Of a stretch of DNA of 7,672 nucleotides, positions 1 to 7,572 are shown piece by piece. The position numbers and the translations under genes were made by a program. This DNA comes from Dechloromonas sp. Its GTDB lineage: Bacteria; Pseudomonadota; Gammaproteobacteria; Burkholderiales; Rhodocyclaceae. How positions within the stretch are numbered: the stretch's first letter is position 1; each line of letters opens with the position of its first letter. The notes below the pieces were generated by a model. It worked only from the letters and a program-made list of their open reading frames with translations. It was not told the DNA's origin and made no database searches. The stretch covers positions 1,951,829-1,959,500 of the forward strand of contig CP059264.1 of the NCBI GenBank assembly GCA_013693915.1. The letters run 5' to 3'.

Positions 1-249
1 TTTCCCAAGGAACTCGAAGTCGGCATGCAGTTCGAAGGCGGTCCGGAAGAGGGCGAGGAAGACGAGTTGGTCATCTACCGCGTGACCGAGATCGCCGACG
101 ACAAGGTGGTGCTTGACGGCAACCATCCGCTGGCCGGCATGGCGCTGATCTTCACCTGCACGGTGACGGCGATCCGCCCGGCCAGTGCCGAGGAGCTGGA
201 ACATGGCCACGTCCACAGCGGGGAAGATGACGAGGAGACCTGTCACTGA
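1..249 (+). CDS. slyD: SlyD-type FKBP peptidyl-prolyl cis-trans isomerase, C-terminal part (5' end outside window)
   Basis: The reading frame is open from base 1 to a TGA at 247-249 and gives the last 82 residues of a protein whose start lies off the left edge. The segment DGNHPLAG followed by a hydrophobic strand (LIFTCTVTAIR) and AxAEELEHGHVH is the hallmark C-terminal half of the SlyD branch of FKBPs. That family is a cytoplasmic prolyl isomerase and chaperone with an inserted flap domain; the visible part includes the end of that insert and the last FKBP strands. The tail [15 protein letters not shown] is short but His/Cys/acid-rich, a reduced form of the metal-binding tail that in E. coli SlyD is about 50 residues and supplies nickel to hydrogenase maturation. 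The gene converges on the phosphoesterase gene and their stop ends overlap by 7 bases. The family call is firm; nickel delivery in this organism is inference. Confidence 0.9.
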   Translation, partial: FPKELEVGMQFEGGPEEGEEDELVIYRVTEIADDKVVLDGNHPLAGMALIFTCTVTAIRPASAEELEHGHVHSGEDDEETCH

Positions 250-1163
250 GCCGTGGGCGGCCAGGGATAGGTTTCGAAGCGGAATAGCGTTGGTGAGGCG
301 GGGTCGATGATCCCGCGCGTCCACCCCATCAGCGGATAGCCGAAGGTTTCGACGCGGGTGAAGTTGGCGATCCGCATGCCGCTGCCGTCGCGCAGCGGTT
401 GATCGATGCGGCTGACGTGGGTGTCGCCATGAACCGCGACCACCTGACCGGGAAAGGCCAGCGTTTCCCGGCGCAGGGTTTCCAGAAATTCACGGAAGCC
501 GCGGTGCGGCAAGCCCTGGGCGAAGTGCCTGAAGCCGGGATTGGCCTGGAACAGCAGGACGATTCCCGCCATCCTGTCGCGCCGGGCGCGAGCGAAACTG
601 TCCGTCAGCCAGCTCAGCATGATCGGGTTGCGCGTCAGGAACTCGGCGCTGGCGTCGTCCAGCCATCCGTAGTTGTTGTCGGAGCCCGGAAGGTTCAGAG
701 TCACGAACAGGACCGGTCCGAGGCGAAAGCGCGAATGTTCCGGGTAGGCTCCCGGCTGACGTTCGAGCGGGATCGTTTTCCGGCCGAGCGAATCGGGGCG
801 TTGCCAGAACAGCGACCGCAGCGCGGCAAGGCGTTCCAGCGGATCGTAGGCGCCATTCGAGATGCGGTTGCAGTCGGTCCACTCGTTGTCGCCGGGAACG
901 AAGACGAATGGCGCGCGACTGGCATCGAACACTTGCTGACGGTCGGCGAACACCTTGTCGTCGCAACGCGCCTGACCGTGCTTGATGTCCCCGATGTGGG
1001 CGATCAACGCGGCGTGGGTGTCGGCGATGGCGTCCAGCATGCGCGGCAGTTCGTACCTTTCACGGGCCGAGTAGGGCACGTCGCCGATCAGCGCAAACTG
1101 CCAGGTTTCCCCATGGGCCAAGGCGGCAACGCAAAGACAGATGCCAGGCAGCCAGCGCTTCAT
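243..1163 (-). CDS. Exported calcineurin-like metallophosphoesterase
   Basis: The protein has 306 residues. The N-terminus has a charged n-region (MKR), a hydrophobic core (residues 4-16) and ALA or AHG as likely signal peptidase I cleavage site, so a periplasmic location is likely. The calcineurin-like fold is seen in its spaced motifs: IGD at 26-28, HIGD at 56-59, PGDNE at 90-94, a strand ending in NLPG near 157-160, and HGDTH at 245-249. These provide Asp, Asn and His ligands for a two-metal centre that hydrolyses phosphate esters; the substrate is unknown. The usual Asp-x-His of motif 1 is Asp28-Val-Pro here, and the strand that normally precedes a metal-binding His reads LLFQANPG (203-210). 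Two Cys remain in the mature part (67 and 98), which could form a disulfide. The start codon overlaps the mutS stop as ATGA, with only a weak purine stretch upstream, so translation probably depends on mutS. Phosphatase class is well supported, substrate not. Confidence 0.85.
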   Translation of the reverse strand: MKRWLPGICLCVAALAHGETWQFALIGDVPYSARERYELPRMLDAIADTHAALIAHIGDIKHGQARCDDKVFADRQQVFDASRAPFVFVPGDNEWTDCNRISNGAYDPLERLAALRSLFWQRPDSLGRKTIPLERQPGAYPEHSRFRLGPVLFVTLNLPGSDNNYGWLDDASAEFLTRNPIMLSWLTDSFARARRDRMAGIVLLFQANPGFRHFAQGLPHRGFREFLETLRRETLAFPGQVVAVHGDTHVSRIDQPLRDGSGMRIANFTRVETFGYPLMGWTRGIIDPASPTLFRFETYPWPPTAQ

Positions 1164-3739
1164 CCGGCGAGCTTCTTCAGCGCGTAGAGCGCGTCGAGCG
1201 CCTCGCGCGGCGTCATGCTGTCCGGGTCGAGGCCGGCCAGCCGCTCGACGGCCGGATGCGGCTCGATCTCGGCAGGTTCCGGCGCGCCCTGCGCGAACAG
1301 GTCCGGCTGTAGCGGGTCGACCGCGGCGCGCTGCTCGAATTCGCGCAACTGTTTCCGCGCCGCCCGGACCACTGTGGACGGAATGCCGGCCAGCGCGGCG
1401 ACCTGAATGCCGTAGCTCTGGTTGGCTGGGCCTTCCTCGACGGCGTGCAGAAAAATGATCTTGTGCGCGTGCTCGACGGCGCCGAGATGGACGTTGGCCA
1501 GTTCAGCATACTCGTGCGACAGCCGCGTCAGTTCGAAATAATGGGTGGCGAACAGCGTCAGGCTGCGGTTCTTGTCGATCAGGTGGCGCAGGATGGCGAA
1601 GGCCAGCGCCATGCCGTCGAAGGTCGAGGTGCCGCGGCCGATCTCGTCCATCAGCACGAGGCTTTGCGCCGTCGCGTGGTGCAGGATGGCGGCGGCCTCG
1701 GTCATCTCGACCATGAAGGTCGAACGCCCGGAGGCGAGGTCGTCGGAAGCGCCGATGCGCGTGAAGATGCGGTCGAGCGGGCCGAGCACACAACGGTCGG
1801 CCGGTACGTAGCTGCCGATGTGGGCGAGCAGGGCGATCAGCGCGACTTGCCGCATGTAGGTCGACTTGCCGCCCATGTTCGGCCCGGTGATCAGCAACAG
1901 GCGCCGGTTGTCGGCGAGCGCGCAGTCGTTGGCGATGAAGGTCTGGGCGCTTTGCGCCAGTTCGTTCTCGACCACCGGGTGGCGGCCGCCGGCCACGGTC
2001 AACTGGATTTCTTCGGCAAATTCCGGTTTGCACCAGTTGCGCTTCAGGGCCGATTCGGCGAAGCCGGCGAGCAGGTCGAGCTGGGCGATGGCGCGGGCGA
2101 TGGTTTGCAGCGTCGGGACGACCGGCAGCAGCGCGTCGAGAATCTGTTCGTAGAGCAGCCTCTCGCGGGCCAGCGAGCGCTCCTGGGCGGACAGCGCCTT
2201 GTCCTCGAAAGCCTTCAGCTCCGGCGTGATGTAGCGCTCGGCGTTCTTCAACGTCTGCCGGCGGCGGTAGTCGTCGGGAATCTTGTCGACATTGGCGTGC
2301 GTGACTTCGATATAGAAGCCATGCACCTTGTTGTATTCGACCTTGAGGCTGGCGATGCCGCTGCGCTCGCGCTCGCGCGCTTCCATGTCGACCAGGAAGG
2401 CGCCGCAGTTGTCGTTGAGCGAGCGCAGTTCGTCGAGATCGGCGTCGTAACCGGGTGCGATGACGCCGCCGTCGCGCACCTGCGCGCCCGGTTCGGCGGC
2501 GATGGCGCGGATGAGCAGGTCGAGGGCGTCGGCCGGCGTTTCCAGTTCGGCGAAAGATTGCGTCAGCAGGTCGGATGCGGTGCCGGCGAGCGGTGCGCGC
2601 AGTTCCGGCAGCCGGGCCAACGATTCGCGCAAGCTGGCGAGGTCGCGCGGGCGGGCATTGCGCAGGGCGATGCGGCCGGCGATGCGCTCGATGTCGGCGA
2701 TGCCGCGCAGGGCTTTCCGGGTCGCGCCGGCGAGCCGGCCGTAGTCGTCGAGCAAGGCTTCGACGGCGCTGTGCCGCGCGGCGGGAATCGTCCGGTCGCG
2801 CAGCGGGTGGTGCAGGGCGTGGCGCAACAGGCGTGAGCCCATGCTGGTCACGCAGTTGTCGAGCAGCGAGAACAGCGTCGGCGAGGGCTGGCCGCGCAGG
2901 GTTTCGGTCAGTTCCAGGTTGCGCCGCGTCGCAAGATCGAGGCCGAGATAAGCGCCCTCGATTTCCACGGTCAACCCGCGCAGATGCGGCAATTTGCCCG
3001 ACTGCGTCGCCTGCGCGTACTGCAACAGCGCACCGGCGGCGGCGATGGCCGGTTTCAGCCCATCGGCGCCGAAGCCGGCGAGCGAGGCGACTTCGAACTG
3101 GTCGCAGAGCAGGCGGCGCGCCGAATCGACATCGAAGGTCCAGTCCGGCTGGCGCGTGCAGGCAGCACTGCTACCGAAGTTCGGCGTCCAGCTCTCCGGA
3201 TGAAGGATTTCCGCCGGGCGGATGCGCTCCAGCGTCGCCGGAACCTGCTCGGCCGCCACCTCGATCAGGACGAACTCGCCGCTCGCCAGGTTCAGCCGGG
3301 CGATGCCGGCCGTGTTGCGCTGCGTCGTCACCGCGAGCAGCCAGAGATCCTGCTTGTCGTCGATCAGCGCCGCATCGGTCAGCGTGCCCGGCGTGACGAT
3401 GCGCGACACGGCGCGCTCGACCGGCCCCTTGCTCGTCGCCGGATCGCCGATCTGCTCGCAAATCACGGCCGATTCGCCCATCTTCACCAGCCGCGCGAGG
3501 TAAGGCTCGAGCGAGTGGAAGGGAACGCCCGCCATCCTGATCGGCACCCCGGCCGACTGCCCGCGCGTGGTCAGCGTGATGTCGAGCAGGCGCGCGGCCT
3601 TCTCCGCATCATCGAAGAACAACTCGTAAAAATCGCCCATCCGGTAGAACAGCAAGGTATGCGGATGGTTGGCCTTGAGCGCGAGGTACTGGCGCATCAT
3701 CGGCGTGTGTGCGGAGAAATCGCTTAGTGGCTTGACCAT
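1160..3739 (-). CDS. mutS: DNA mismatch repair protein MutS
   Basis: This 859-residue protein is full length against E. coli MutS (853). It recognises mismatches and small loops and, after ATP binding, recruits MutL. Domain I carries the mismatch-probing Phe-x-Glu at F37-Y38-E39 within GDFYELF. The connector, lever and clamp domains follow to about residue 560. The ATPase domain has Walker [10 protein letters not shown] (619-627), the GRSTFMVEM signature (671-679), Walker B LVLMDE (694-699) and the switch His733 in FATHYF. The C-terminal tail holds QPDLF (811-815), matching the consensus beta-clamp-binding pentapeptide and lying where E. coli MutS has its own, and DSMTPR (840-845), which keeps the Asp and Arg needed for tetramer formation in E. 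coli. The start is supported by the family-conserved AHTPMM at 10-15. Upstream only a weak AGG is present. It lies 108 bases after pat and overlaps the phosphoesterase by 4 bases. Confidence 0.98.
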   Translation of the reverse strand: MVKPLSDFSAHTPMMRQYLALKANHPHTLLFYRMGDFYELFFDDAEKAARLLDITLTTRGQSAGVPIRMAGVPFHSLEPYLARLVKMGESAVICEQIGDPATSKGPVERAVSRIVTPGTLTDAALIDDKQDLWLLAVTTQRNTAGIARLNLASGEFVLIEVAAEQVPATLERIRPAEILHPESWTPNFGSSAACTRQPDWTFDVDSARRLLCDQFEVASLAGFGADGLKPAIAAAGALLQYAQATQSGKLPHLRGLTVEIEGAYLGLDLATRRNLELTETLRGQPSPTLFSLLDNCVTSMGSRLLRHALHHPLRDRTIPAARHSAVEALLDDYGRLAGATRKALRGIADIERIAGRIALRNARPRDLASLRESLARLPELRAPLAGTASDLLTQSFAELETPADALDLLIRAIAAEPGAQVRDGGVIAPGYDADLDELRSLNDNCGAFLVDMEARERERSGIASLKVEYNKVHGFYIEVTHANVDKIPDDYRRRQTLKNAERYITPELKAFEDKALSAQERSLARERLLYEQILDALLPVVPTLQTIARAIAQLDLLAGFAESALKRNWCKPEFAEEIQLTVAGGRHPVVENELAQSAQTFIANDCALADNRRLLLITGPNMGGKSTYMRQVALIALLAHIGSYVPADRCVLGPLDRIFTRIGASDDLASGRSTFMVEMTEAAAILHHATAQSLVLMDEIGRGTSTFDGMALAFAILRHLIDKNRSLTLFATHYFELTRLSHEYAELANVHLGAVEHAHKIIFLHAVEEGPANQSYGIQVAALAGIPSTVVRAARKQLREFEQRAAVDPLQPDLFAQGAPEPAEIEPHPAVERLAGLDPDSMTPREALDALYALKKLAG

Positions 3740-3766
3740 GGGGCCTATTGGTTGGTTGTGTCAGTC

Positions 3767-3795
3767 ACTGTACCCGCCGGACGCGGGCCTGTCGG
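3767..3795 (-). promoter_or_regulatory. Weak candidate promoter for mutS
   Basis: On the - strand, CCGACA (3795-3790, four of six to TTGACA) is followed after 17 bases by TACAGT (3772-3767, four of six to TATAAT). Transcription would begin near 3760, about 20 bases before the mutS ATG. In GC-rich DNA such a match can occur by chance, and mutS could equally be read from the pat promoter. Confidence 0.22.
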
Positions 3796-3820
3796 GCCAT
3801 AACAGGACGATTCCTGGCCC
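3794..3820 (-). other. Bulged inverted repeat in the pat-mutS gap
   Basis: CAGGA (3803-3807) and TCCTG (3812-3816) pair around a CGAT tetraloop, and GGGC (3794-3797) pairs with GCCC (3817-3820), leaving a 5-base bulge on one side. Together this is 9 paired bases. It lies 27 to 54 bases after the pat stop and before mutS. No T-run follows on the - strand, so it does not qualify as a standard intrinsic terminator; it could be a pausing or RNA-processing element, or chance. The rest of the 108-base gap shows only a short GGCC-GGCC repeat and the weak promoter match. Confidence 0.35.
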
Positions 3821-3847
3821 CCGCCCATTCAGGCGCTGTTTGACCGA

Positions 3848-6541
3848 TCAGCCCGACAATGGCTTGATCACGCGCTTGACGGCGACGTCGTCGGGATGTG
3901 GGTGGATCGTGAAGCCGAGGCTGGTCATCAGGTTGAACATCTTGCCGTTGGTCGTCAGCACGTCTCCGACGACCGCGCGATAACCCTTCTGGCGGGCGCA
4001 GTCGATCAGCGCCGTCATCAGCTTGCGGCCAACGCCGGACTTCTGCCAGGCGTCGCCCACCGCCAGGGCAAACTCGACCGACTCGCCGTCCGGATTGACC
4101 ACGTAGCGGGCGACGCCGATCTGGGTTTCCTTGCCTTCATCGCCGGCCACCGTTCCGACCAGGGCCATTTCACGGTCGTAATCGATCTGCGTGAAGCGCA
4201 CCAGCATGGTCGGCGTCAGTTCGCGCAGGGTATCCATGAAGCGGTAGTAGCGCGATTCGTCGGACATGCCCTTGACGAATTCCTGCTCCATCTCGGCATC
4301 TTCCGGCCGGATCGGGCGGATAGTGACGGCCGTGCCGTCTTTCATCTGCCACTGCTGGGACAAATGGACCGGATAGGGGTAGATCGCCATGTGCGCGTAG
4401 CGGTCACCACTGGCTTCGGAGATATGGTCGACGACGATGCGCGCGTCGGCGGCGATGGCGCCTTTCTCGTCGACAATCAGCGGGTTGATGTCGAGTTCCA
4501 TCAGCCAGGGCAGTTCGCAGACCATTTCCGAGACACAGAGCAGCACCTCGCGCAGCGCCTTCTGATCGACCGGCGGCATGTTGTGGAACTCACCGAGAAT
4601 AATCGACGCGCGCGTCGACTCGATGAGATCCTTGGCCAGGAACCGGTTGAGCGGTGGCAACGCAACCGAACGGTCGCTGAATACCTCGACATCGAATCCG
4701 CCGGCGCCGAAGGAGATGACCGGGCCGAAGATGGGGTCGCGGAACACGCCGATCATCAACTCGCGGCCATGCGGGCGCGACAGGAAGGGTTCGATCGACA
4801 CGCCATTGATCCTGGCCTTCGGCTGACGCTTCTGCACGGTATCGATGATGTCGTGATAGGCATTGCGGACGGCCGGTGCATTCATGATGTTGAGGCGCAC
4901 CCCGCCGACTTCGGACTTGTGCTGCAGATCGGGCGAGTCGACCTTCATGGCGACCGGGAACCCGATCTGCTCGGCGAGCAGCAGCGCCTCGGTGGCGGTG
5001 CGGGCGACCATCGTTTGCGCGACCGGCACGCGGAAGGCGCGCAGGATCGCTTTCGATTCCATCTCGGAGAGAACCTTGCGGCGCTCGGCAAGCAGGGCCT
5101 CGATCAGCATCTTGGCGCCTTCGGCCTCGGGGCGGTCGGCTTGGCGGGTCGGCTCCGGCGTCTGCAGGAGCAGTTTCTGGTTCCGGAAATATTTGGAGAT
5201 GTGATAGAACAGTTCGACCGCGGTTTCCGGGGTGCGGAAGGCCGGAATGCCGGATTCCTCCAGAACCTTGCGGCCACTGGCAACCTGATCCTCGCCCATC
5301 CAGCAGCAGATGACCGAGCGGCTGGTTTCGTCGGTGATCTCGACGATGGCCTTGGCGACTTCCAGCGGGTGCGTCATCGCCTGCGGCGAGAGCATGACCA
5401 GCGTACTGTCGACACCGGCATCTGCCGTCACCATCTCGATGGTCTGGCGATAGCGTTCCGGCGACGCATCGCCGGCGATGTCGACCGGATTGTTGTGCGA
5501 CCAGTTGGGCGGGAGGATCTTGTTGAGCCCGACCATCGTCTCGTCGGACAGGGTGGCGAGCGGAATGCCGAGGTCGCCGGCGCGGTCGGCCGCCATCGCG
5601 CCCGGCCCGCCGCCGTTGGTGATGATCGCGAGGCGGTTGCCCTGCGGGCGGAATTTCGAGGCCAAGGCCTTGGCGGCATAGAAAAGCTGACCGATGTTGC
5701 TGACGCGGACGACGCCGGCGCGACGCACGGCGGCATCGAATACCGAATCGGAAACGGCAGCCATCCCCGAGTGAGTGGACGCCGCCATCGATCCGGCTTC
5801 GTGGCGCCCGGCCTTGAGCAGGATGATCGGCTTGATCCGGGCGGCGGAGCGCAATGCGCTCATGAAGCGGCGGGCGTTGCGGATGCCCTCGACGTACATC
5901 AGGATGTAGTGCGTGCGGTTGTCGTAGATCAGGTAATCGAGGATTTCGCCGAACTCGATGTCGGCCGTCATACCCAGTGAAATCACCGACGAAAAGCCGA
6001 TCTGGTTGCTCTTGGCCCAGTCGAGCACCGCCGAACAGATGGCGCCGGATTGCGAAACGAGTGCCAGGTTGCCGCGACTGGCGGTCACGCTGGCGAAGGT
6101 CGCATTGAGCCCGATGTCGGGACGGATGATGCCGAGGCAGTTGGGTCCGAGGATGCGGACGTTGTAGGAGCGCGCAATCTCGAGAACCTTGCGCTGGAGC
6201 GCGGCGCCGACGTGGCCCGATTCGGAAAATCCCGAGCTGACAATGATGACGTTGCGCACCCCGCTGCGGCCGCACTGCTCCATGATTTTCGGGATCGACT
6301 GCGGTCGCGTGGCGATGACAGCCATGTCGACGCGGGCGCCGATCTCCTCGATCGACTTGTAGGTCTGCTGGCCCAGGACGGTCTCGTGCTTCGGGTTGAT
6401 GGCGAACAGCTGACCCTTGAAGCCCGACGCCAGGATGTTCTTGAAAATGATGTTGCCGACGGCATTCTCGCGGTCGGAGGCGCCAATGACGGCTACGGCG
6501 TCCGGTTCGAACAGTGTGGTGAGATAGTGCTGTTCCAGCAT
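3848..6541 (-). CDS. pat: Pat/PatZ-type protein lysine acetyltransferase (NDP-forming acyl-CoA synthetase domain fused to GNAT)
   Basis: The protein has 897 residues, close to Salmonella Pat (886) and its E. coli orthologue PatZ/YfiQ, and the same domain order. A CoA-binding Rossmann domain (about 8-140, with VAVIGASDRENAVGN) is followed by succinyl-CoA-ligase-like domains (about 155-460, with LVSQSGA at 161-167 and THSG at 256-259), an ATP-grasp domain (about 485-705, with MKVDSPDLQHKSEVGG at 532-547 and ELDINPL at 682-688) and a C-terminal GNAT domain (about 738-890). The GNAT part has the acetyl-CoA pyrophosphate loop QKSGVG (833-838) and Glu823, which probably matches the catalytic Glu809 of Salmonella Pat. 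Family members acetylate an active-site lysine of acetyl-CoA synthetase and other enzymes in the cytoplasm, shutting them down. Here the presumed phospho-histidines of ADP-forming synthetases, His257 and His541, are both present. The start is set by an AAGAGG ribosome site 6 bases upstream. Acetylation targets are inferred from the family. Confidence 0.9.
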   Translation of the reverse strand: MLEQHYLTTLFEPDAVAVIGASDRENAVGNIIFKNILASGFKGQLFAINPKHETVLGQQTYKSIEEIGARVDMAVIATRPQSIPKIMEQCGRSGVRNVIIVSSGFSESGHVGAALQRKVLEIARSYNVRILGPNCLGIIRPDIGLNATFASVTASRGNLALVSQSGAICSAVLDWAKSNQIGFSSVISLGMTADIEFGEILDYLIYDNRTHYILMYVEGIRNARRFMSALRSAARIKPIILLKAGRHEAGSMAASTHSGMAAVSDSVFDAAVRRAGVVRVSNIGQLFYAAKALASKFRPQGNRLAIITNGGGPGAMAADRAGDLGIPLATLSDETMVGLNKILPPNWSHNNPVDIAGDASPERYRQTIEMVTADAGVDSTLVMLSPQAMTHPLEVAKAIVEITDETSRSVICCWMGEDQVASGRKVLEESGIPAFRTPETAVELFYHISKYFRNQKLLLQTPEPTRQADRPEAEGAKMLIEALLAERRKVLSEMESKAILRAFRVPVAQTMVARTATEALLLAEQIGFPVAMKVDSPDLQHKSEVGGVRLNIMNAPAVRNAYHDIIDTVQKRQPKARINGVSIEPFLSRPHGRELMIGVFRDPIFGPVISFGAGGFDVEVFSDRSVALPPLNRFLAKDLIESTRASIILGEFHNMPPVDQKALREVLLCVSEMVCELPWLMELDINPLIVDEKGAIAADARIVVDHISEASGDRYAHMAIYPYPVHLSQQWQMKDGTAVTIRPIRPEDAEMEQEFVKGMSDESRYYRFMDTLRELTPTMLVRFTQIDYDREMALVGTVAGDEGKETQIGVARYVVNPDGESVEFALAVGDAWQKSGVGRKLMTALIDCARQKGYRAVVGDVLTTNGKMFNLMTSLGFTIHPHPDDVAVKRVIKPLSG

Positions 6542-6547
6542 GAAAGG

Positions 6548-6553
6548 CCTCTT
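6548..6553 (-). promoter_or_regulatory. Ribosome binding site of pat
   Basis: The - strand reads AAGAGG, then six bases, then the ATG at 6541-6539. This is near-consensus and fixes the start of the acetyltransferase gene; there is no comparable site for other starts near it. Confidence 0.75.
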
Positions 6554-6579
6554 GTCGGGAGATCATGATGCAATGCAGC

Positions 6580-6608
6580 ATAATACCACATCGTCAATAT
6601 GCTTCCAT
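6580..6608 (-). promoter_or_regulatory. Extended -10 promoter upstream of pat
   Basis: The - strand carries TATTAT (6585-6580, five of six to consensus) directly preceded by TGG, giving the extended -10 form TGnTATTAT. A poor -35 element, ATGGAA (6608-6603), lies 17 bases upstream, as expected for an extended -10 promoter. Transcription would start near 6573 and leave a leader of about 30 bases with the AAGAGG site. The segment 6562-6605 is distinctly A/T-rich compared with the rest of the window, which supports a regulatory role. Two small palindromes, ATCATGAT (6562-6569) and ATGC/GCAT around 6568-6581, lie at or just after the start point, and could be operator halves, but no known regulator site is recognised. 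Confidence 0.55.
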
Positions 6609-6629
6609 CACCGGGCTAGGGGATGCCGC

Positions 6630-7034
6630 CTAATCGACCAGCGCCGAGTCGATCACCAGCGGTTGTTCCAGCGCCTTGTGCACCGGGCATTTGTTGGCGA
6701 TTTCCAGCAGCCGCTCGCGCTGCGCGCCGGTCAGATCGCCTTCCAGCGTGATCCTGCGGACGATGCGTTCGCGGGAAATGCCGGCGACCTTCACCTTGTC
6801 GTGGCTCAGGCGGACGCTGATCCGGGACAGCGGGATGCCCTTGCGTTCGGCATACATGCGCAGGGTCATCGAAGTGCAGGCGCCAAGGCCAGCCATCACG
6901 AATTCGAGCGGTGCCGGCCCGGAATCTGCGCCGCCGACGCTGACCGGCTCATCGGCCAGCATCCGGTGCTCGCCAACGATGACCTCCTGCTGGTATCTTC
7001 CCTGACCATTCTCGCGCACGACGACTTCCACCAT
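6630..7034 (-). CDS. OsmC family protein (thiol-dependent peroxidase fold)
   Basis: This 134-residue protein has the OsmC/Ohr layout: an N-terminal sheet, then GGADSGPAPLEFVMAGLGACTS (34-55) containing the first reactive cysteine Cys53 at the start of the long helix, and NKCPVHKAL (114-122) with the second, Cys116. In OsmC and Ohr these two cysteines reduce organic peroxides through a disulfide cycle. The CPVHKAL form and short length place it with the general OsmC-like group (COG1765, related to the OsmC domain fused to some hydrolases) rather than with classic OsmC or Ohr, so the true substrate is open. It acts in the cytoplasm; no signal peptide is seen. It ends in TAG 88 bases before pat on the same strand and starts back to back with the methyltransferase gene. 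A GGGGAG ribosome site six bases before the ATG supports this start. Confidence 0.9.
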   Translation of the reverse strand: MVEVVVRENGQGRYQQEVIVGEHRMLADEPVSVGGADSGPAPLEFVMAGLGACTSMTLRMYAERKGIPLSRISVRLSHDKVKVAGISRERIVRRITLEGDLTGAQRERLLEIANKCPVHKALEQPLVIDSALVD

Positions 7035-7040
7035 GACTTT

Positions 7041-7046
7041 CTCCCC
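7041..7046 (-). promoter_or_regulatory. Ribosome binding site of the osmC-like gene
   Basis: The - strand reads GGGGAG, six bases, then ATG at 7034-7032. This site lies inside the 28-base stretch between the osmC start and the favoured methyltransferase start, so the osmC promoter must sit within the methyltransferase coding sequence. Confidence 0.65.
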
Positions 7047-7062
7047 GGATCAACACGCCGCC

Positions 7063-7572
7063 ATGATAGCCCCGTCGCCGTGGGTCGTGTGCCATCTGCC
7101 GCTGGTGCCCGCCGGCGGGCGGGTGCTCGACCTTGCCTGCGGCCATGGTCGCCATGCGCGCCTGTTCGCGACGGCCGGCTACGCGGTGGTTGCGGTCGAC
7201 CGCGATTTCGCGGCAATTTCCGGTCTGCGGGGCGTGCCGGGAGTCACCGCAATGCAGTTCGACCTCGAAGGCGGCGACTGGCCGCTGGCCGGCGAGCGTT
7301 TTGCTGGCGTCGTCGTCACCAATTACCTGTGGCGGCCGCGGCTGGCGGATGTCTGCGCCTTGCTCGAGAGCGGCGGCATCCTGATCTACGAGACCTTCAT
7401 GGTCGGCAACGAAGCCTATGGCAAGCCTGCCAATCCGCAATACCTGCTGCGTCCCGGCGAACTGCGCGCCGTGGCCAAGGCAGGCGGCCTGCGCGAGATC
7501 GCCTTCGCGGAGGGTTATTGCAACAGCCCGAAACCGGCGCTGCGTCAGGCGATCTGCGCCGTCCGCGAGTGA
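7063..7572 (+). CDS. Class I SAM-dependent methyltransferase
   Basis: From the ATG at 7063 the protein has 169 residues. It shows a class I Rossmann methyltransferase core: motif I VLDLACGHG (21-29) binds SAM, VAVDRD (44-48 region) places acidic Asp46 for the ribose, QFDLEG holds Asp67 near the adenine, VVVTNYLWRP (83-92) is the motif IV region and GGILIYETF (104-112) the next strand. NPQYLLRPGEL (124-134) is shared by small TehB/UbiE-like methyltransferases common in betaproteobacteria. The acceptor substrate is unknown; no membrane segment or signal is seen, so it is cytoplasmic. An in-frame ATG at 7033 would add ten residues (MTFSPDQHAA) that do not resemble the family, while the 7063 start gives a natural PSPWVV beginning as I recall in relatives. 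Neither start has a clear ribosome site, so the start remains uncertain. Confidence 0.87.
   Translation: MIAPSPWVVCHLPLVPAGGRVLDLACGHGRHARLFATAGYAVVAVDRDFAAISGLRGVPGVTAMQFDLEGGDWPLAGERFAGVVVTNYLWRPRLADVCALLESGGILIYETFMVGNEAYGKPANPQYLLRPGELRAVAKAGGLREIAFAEGYCNSPKPALRQAICAVRE

Noticed and set aside
399..1187. A 262-codon + strand frame opposite the phosphoesterase
   Set aside because: No domain or signal recognised; the opposite strand carries signal peptide and phosphoesterase motifs.
1445..2836. A 463-codon + strand frame opposite mutS
   Set aside because: Antisense shadow of mutS with repetitive Gly/Val/Gln/Arg content and no family signature.
3740..3847. Intrinsic terminator between pat and mutS
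   Set aside because: The stem is bulged and no T-run follows on the - strand, so only an inverted repeat is claimed.
3896..5980. A 694-codon open frame on the + strand opposite pat
   Set aside because: It lies wholly antisense to a strongly supported gene, its product is low in complexity (Asp, His, Arg, Gly, Val) and lacks domains; long antisense frames are expected when the true gene has strong G/C third-position bias.
4590..6581. A 663-codon - strand frame overlapping pat in another frame
   Set aside because: The product is Arg/His/Pro/Gln-rich with no recognisable motif, typical of a frame-shifted reading of GC-rich coding DNA; the pat frame has all family motifs.
6590..6600. TTGACG on the - strand as a -35 box
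   Set aside because: It lies only 6 bases from TATTAT, too close to act with it, and no good -10 lies 16 to 18 bases downstream.
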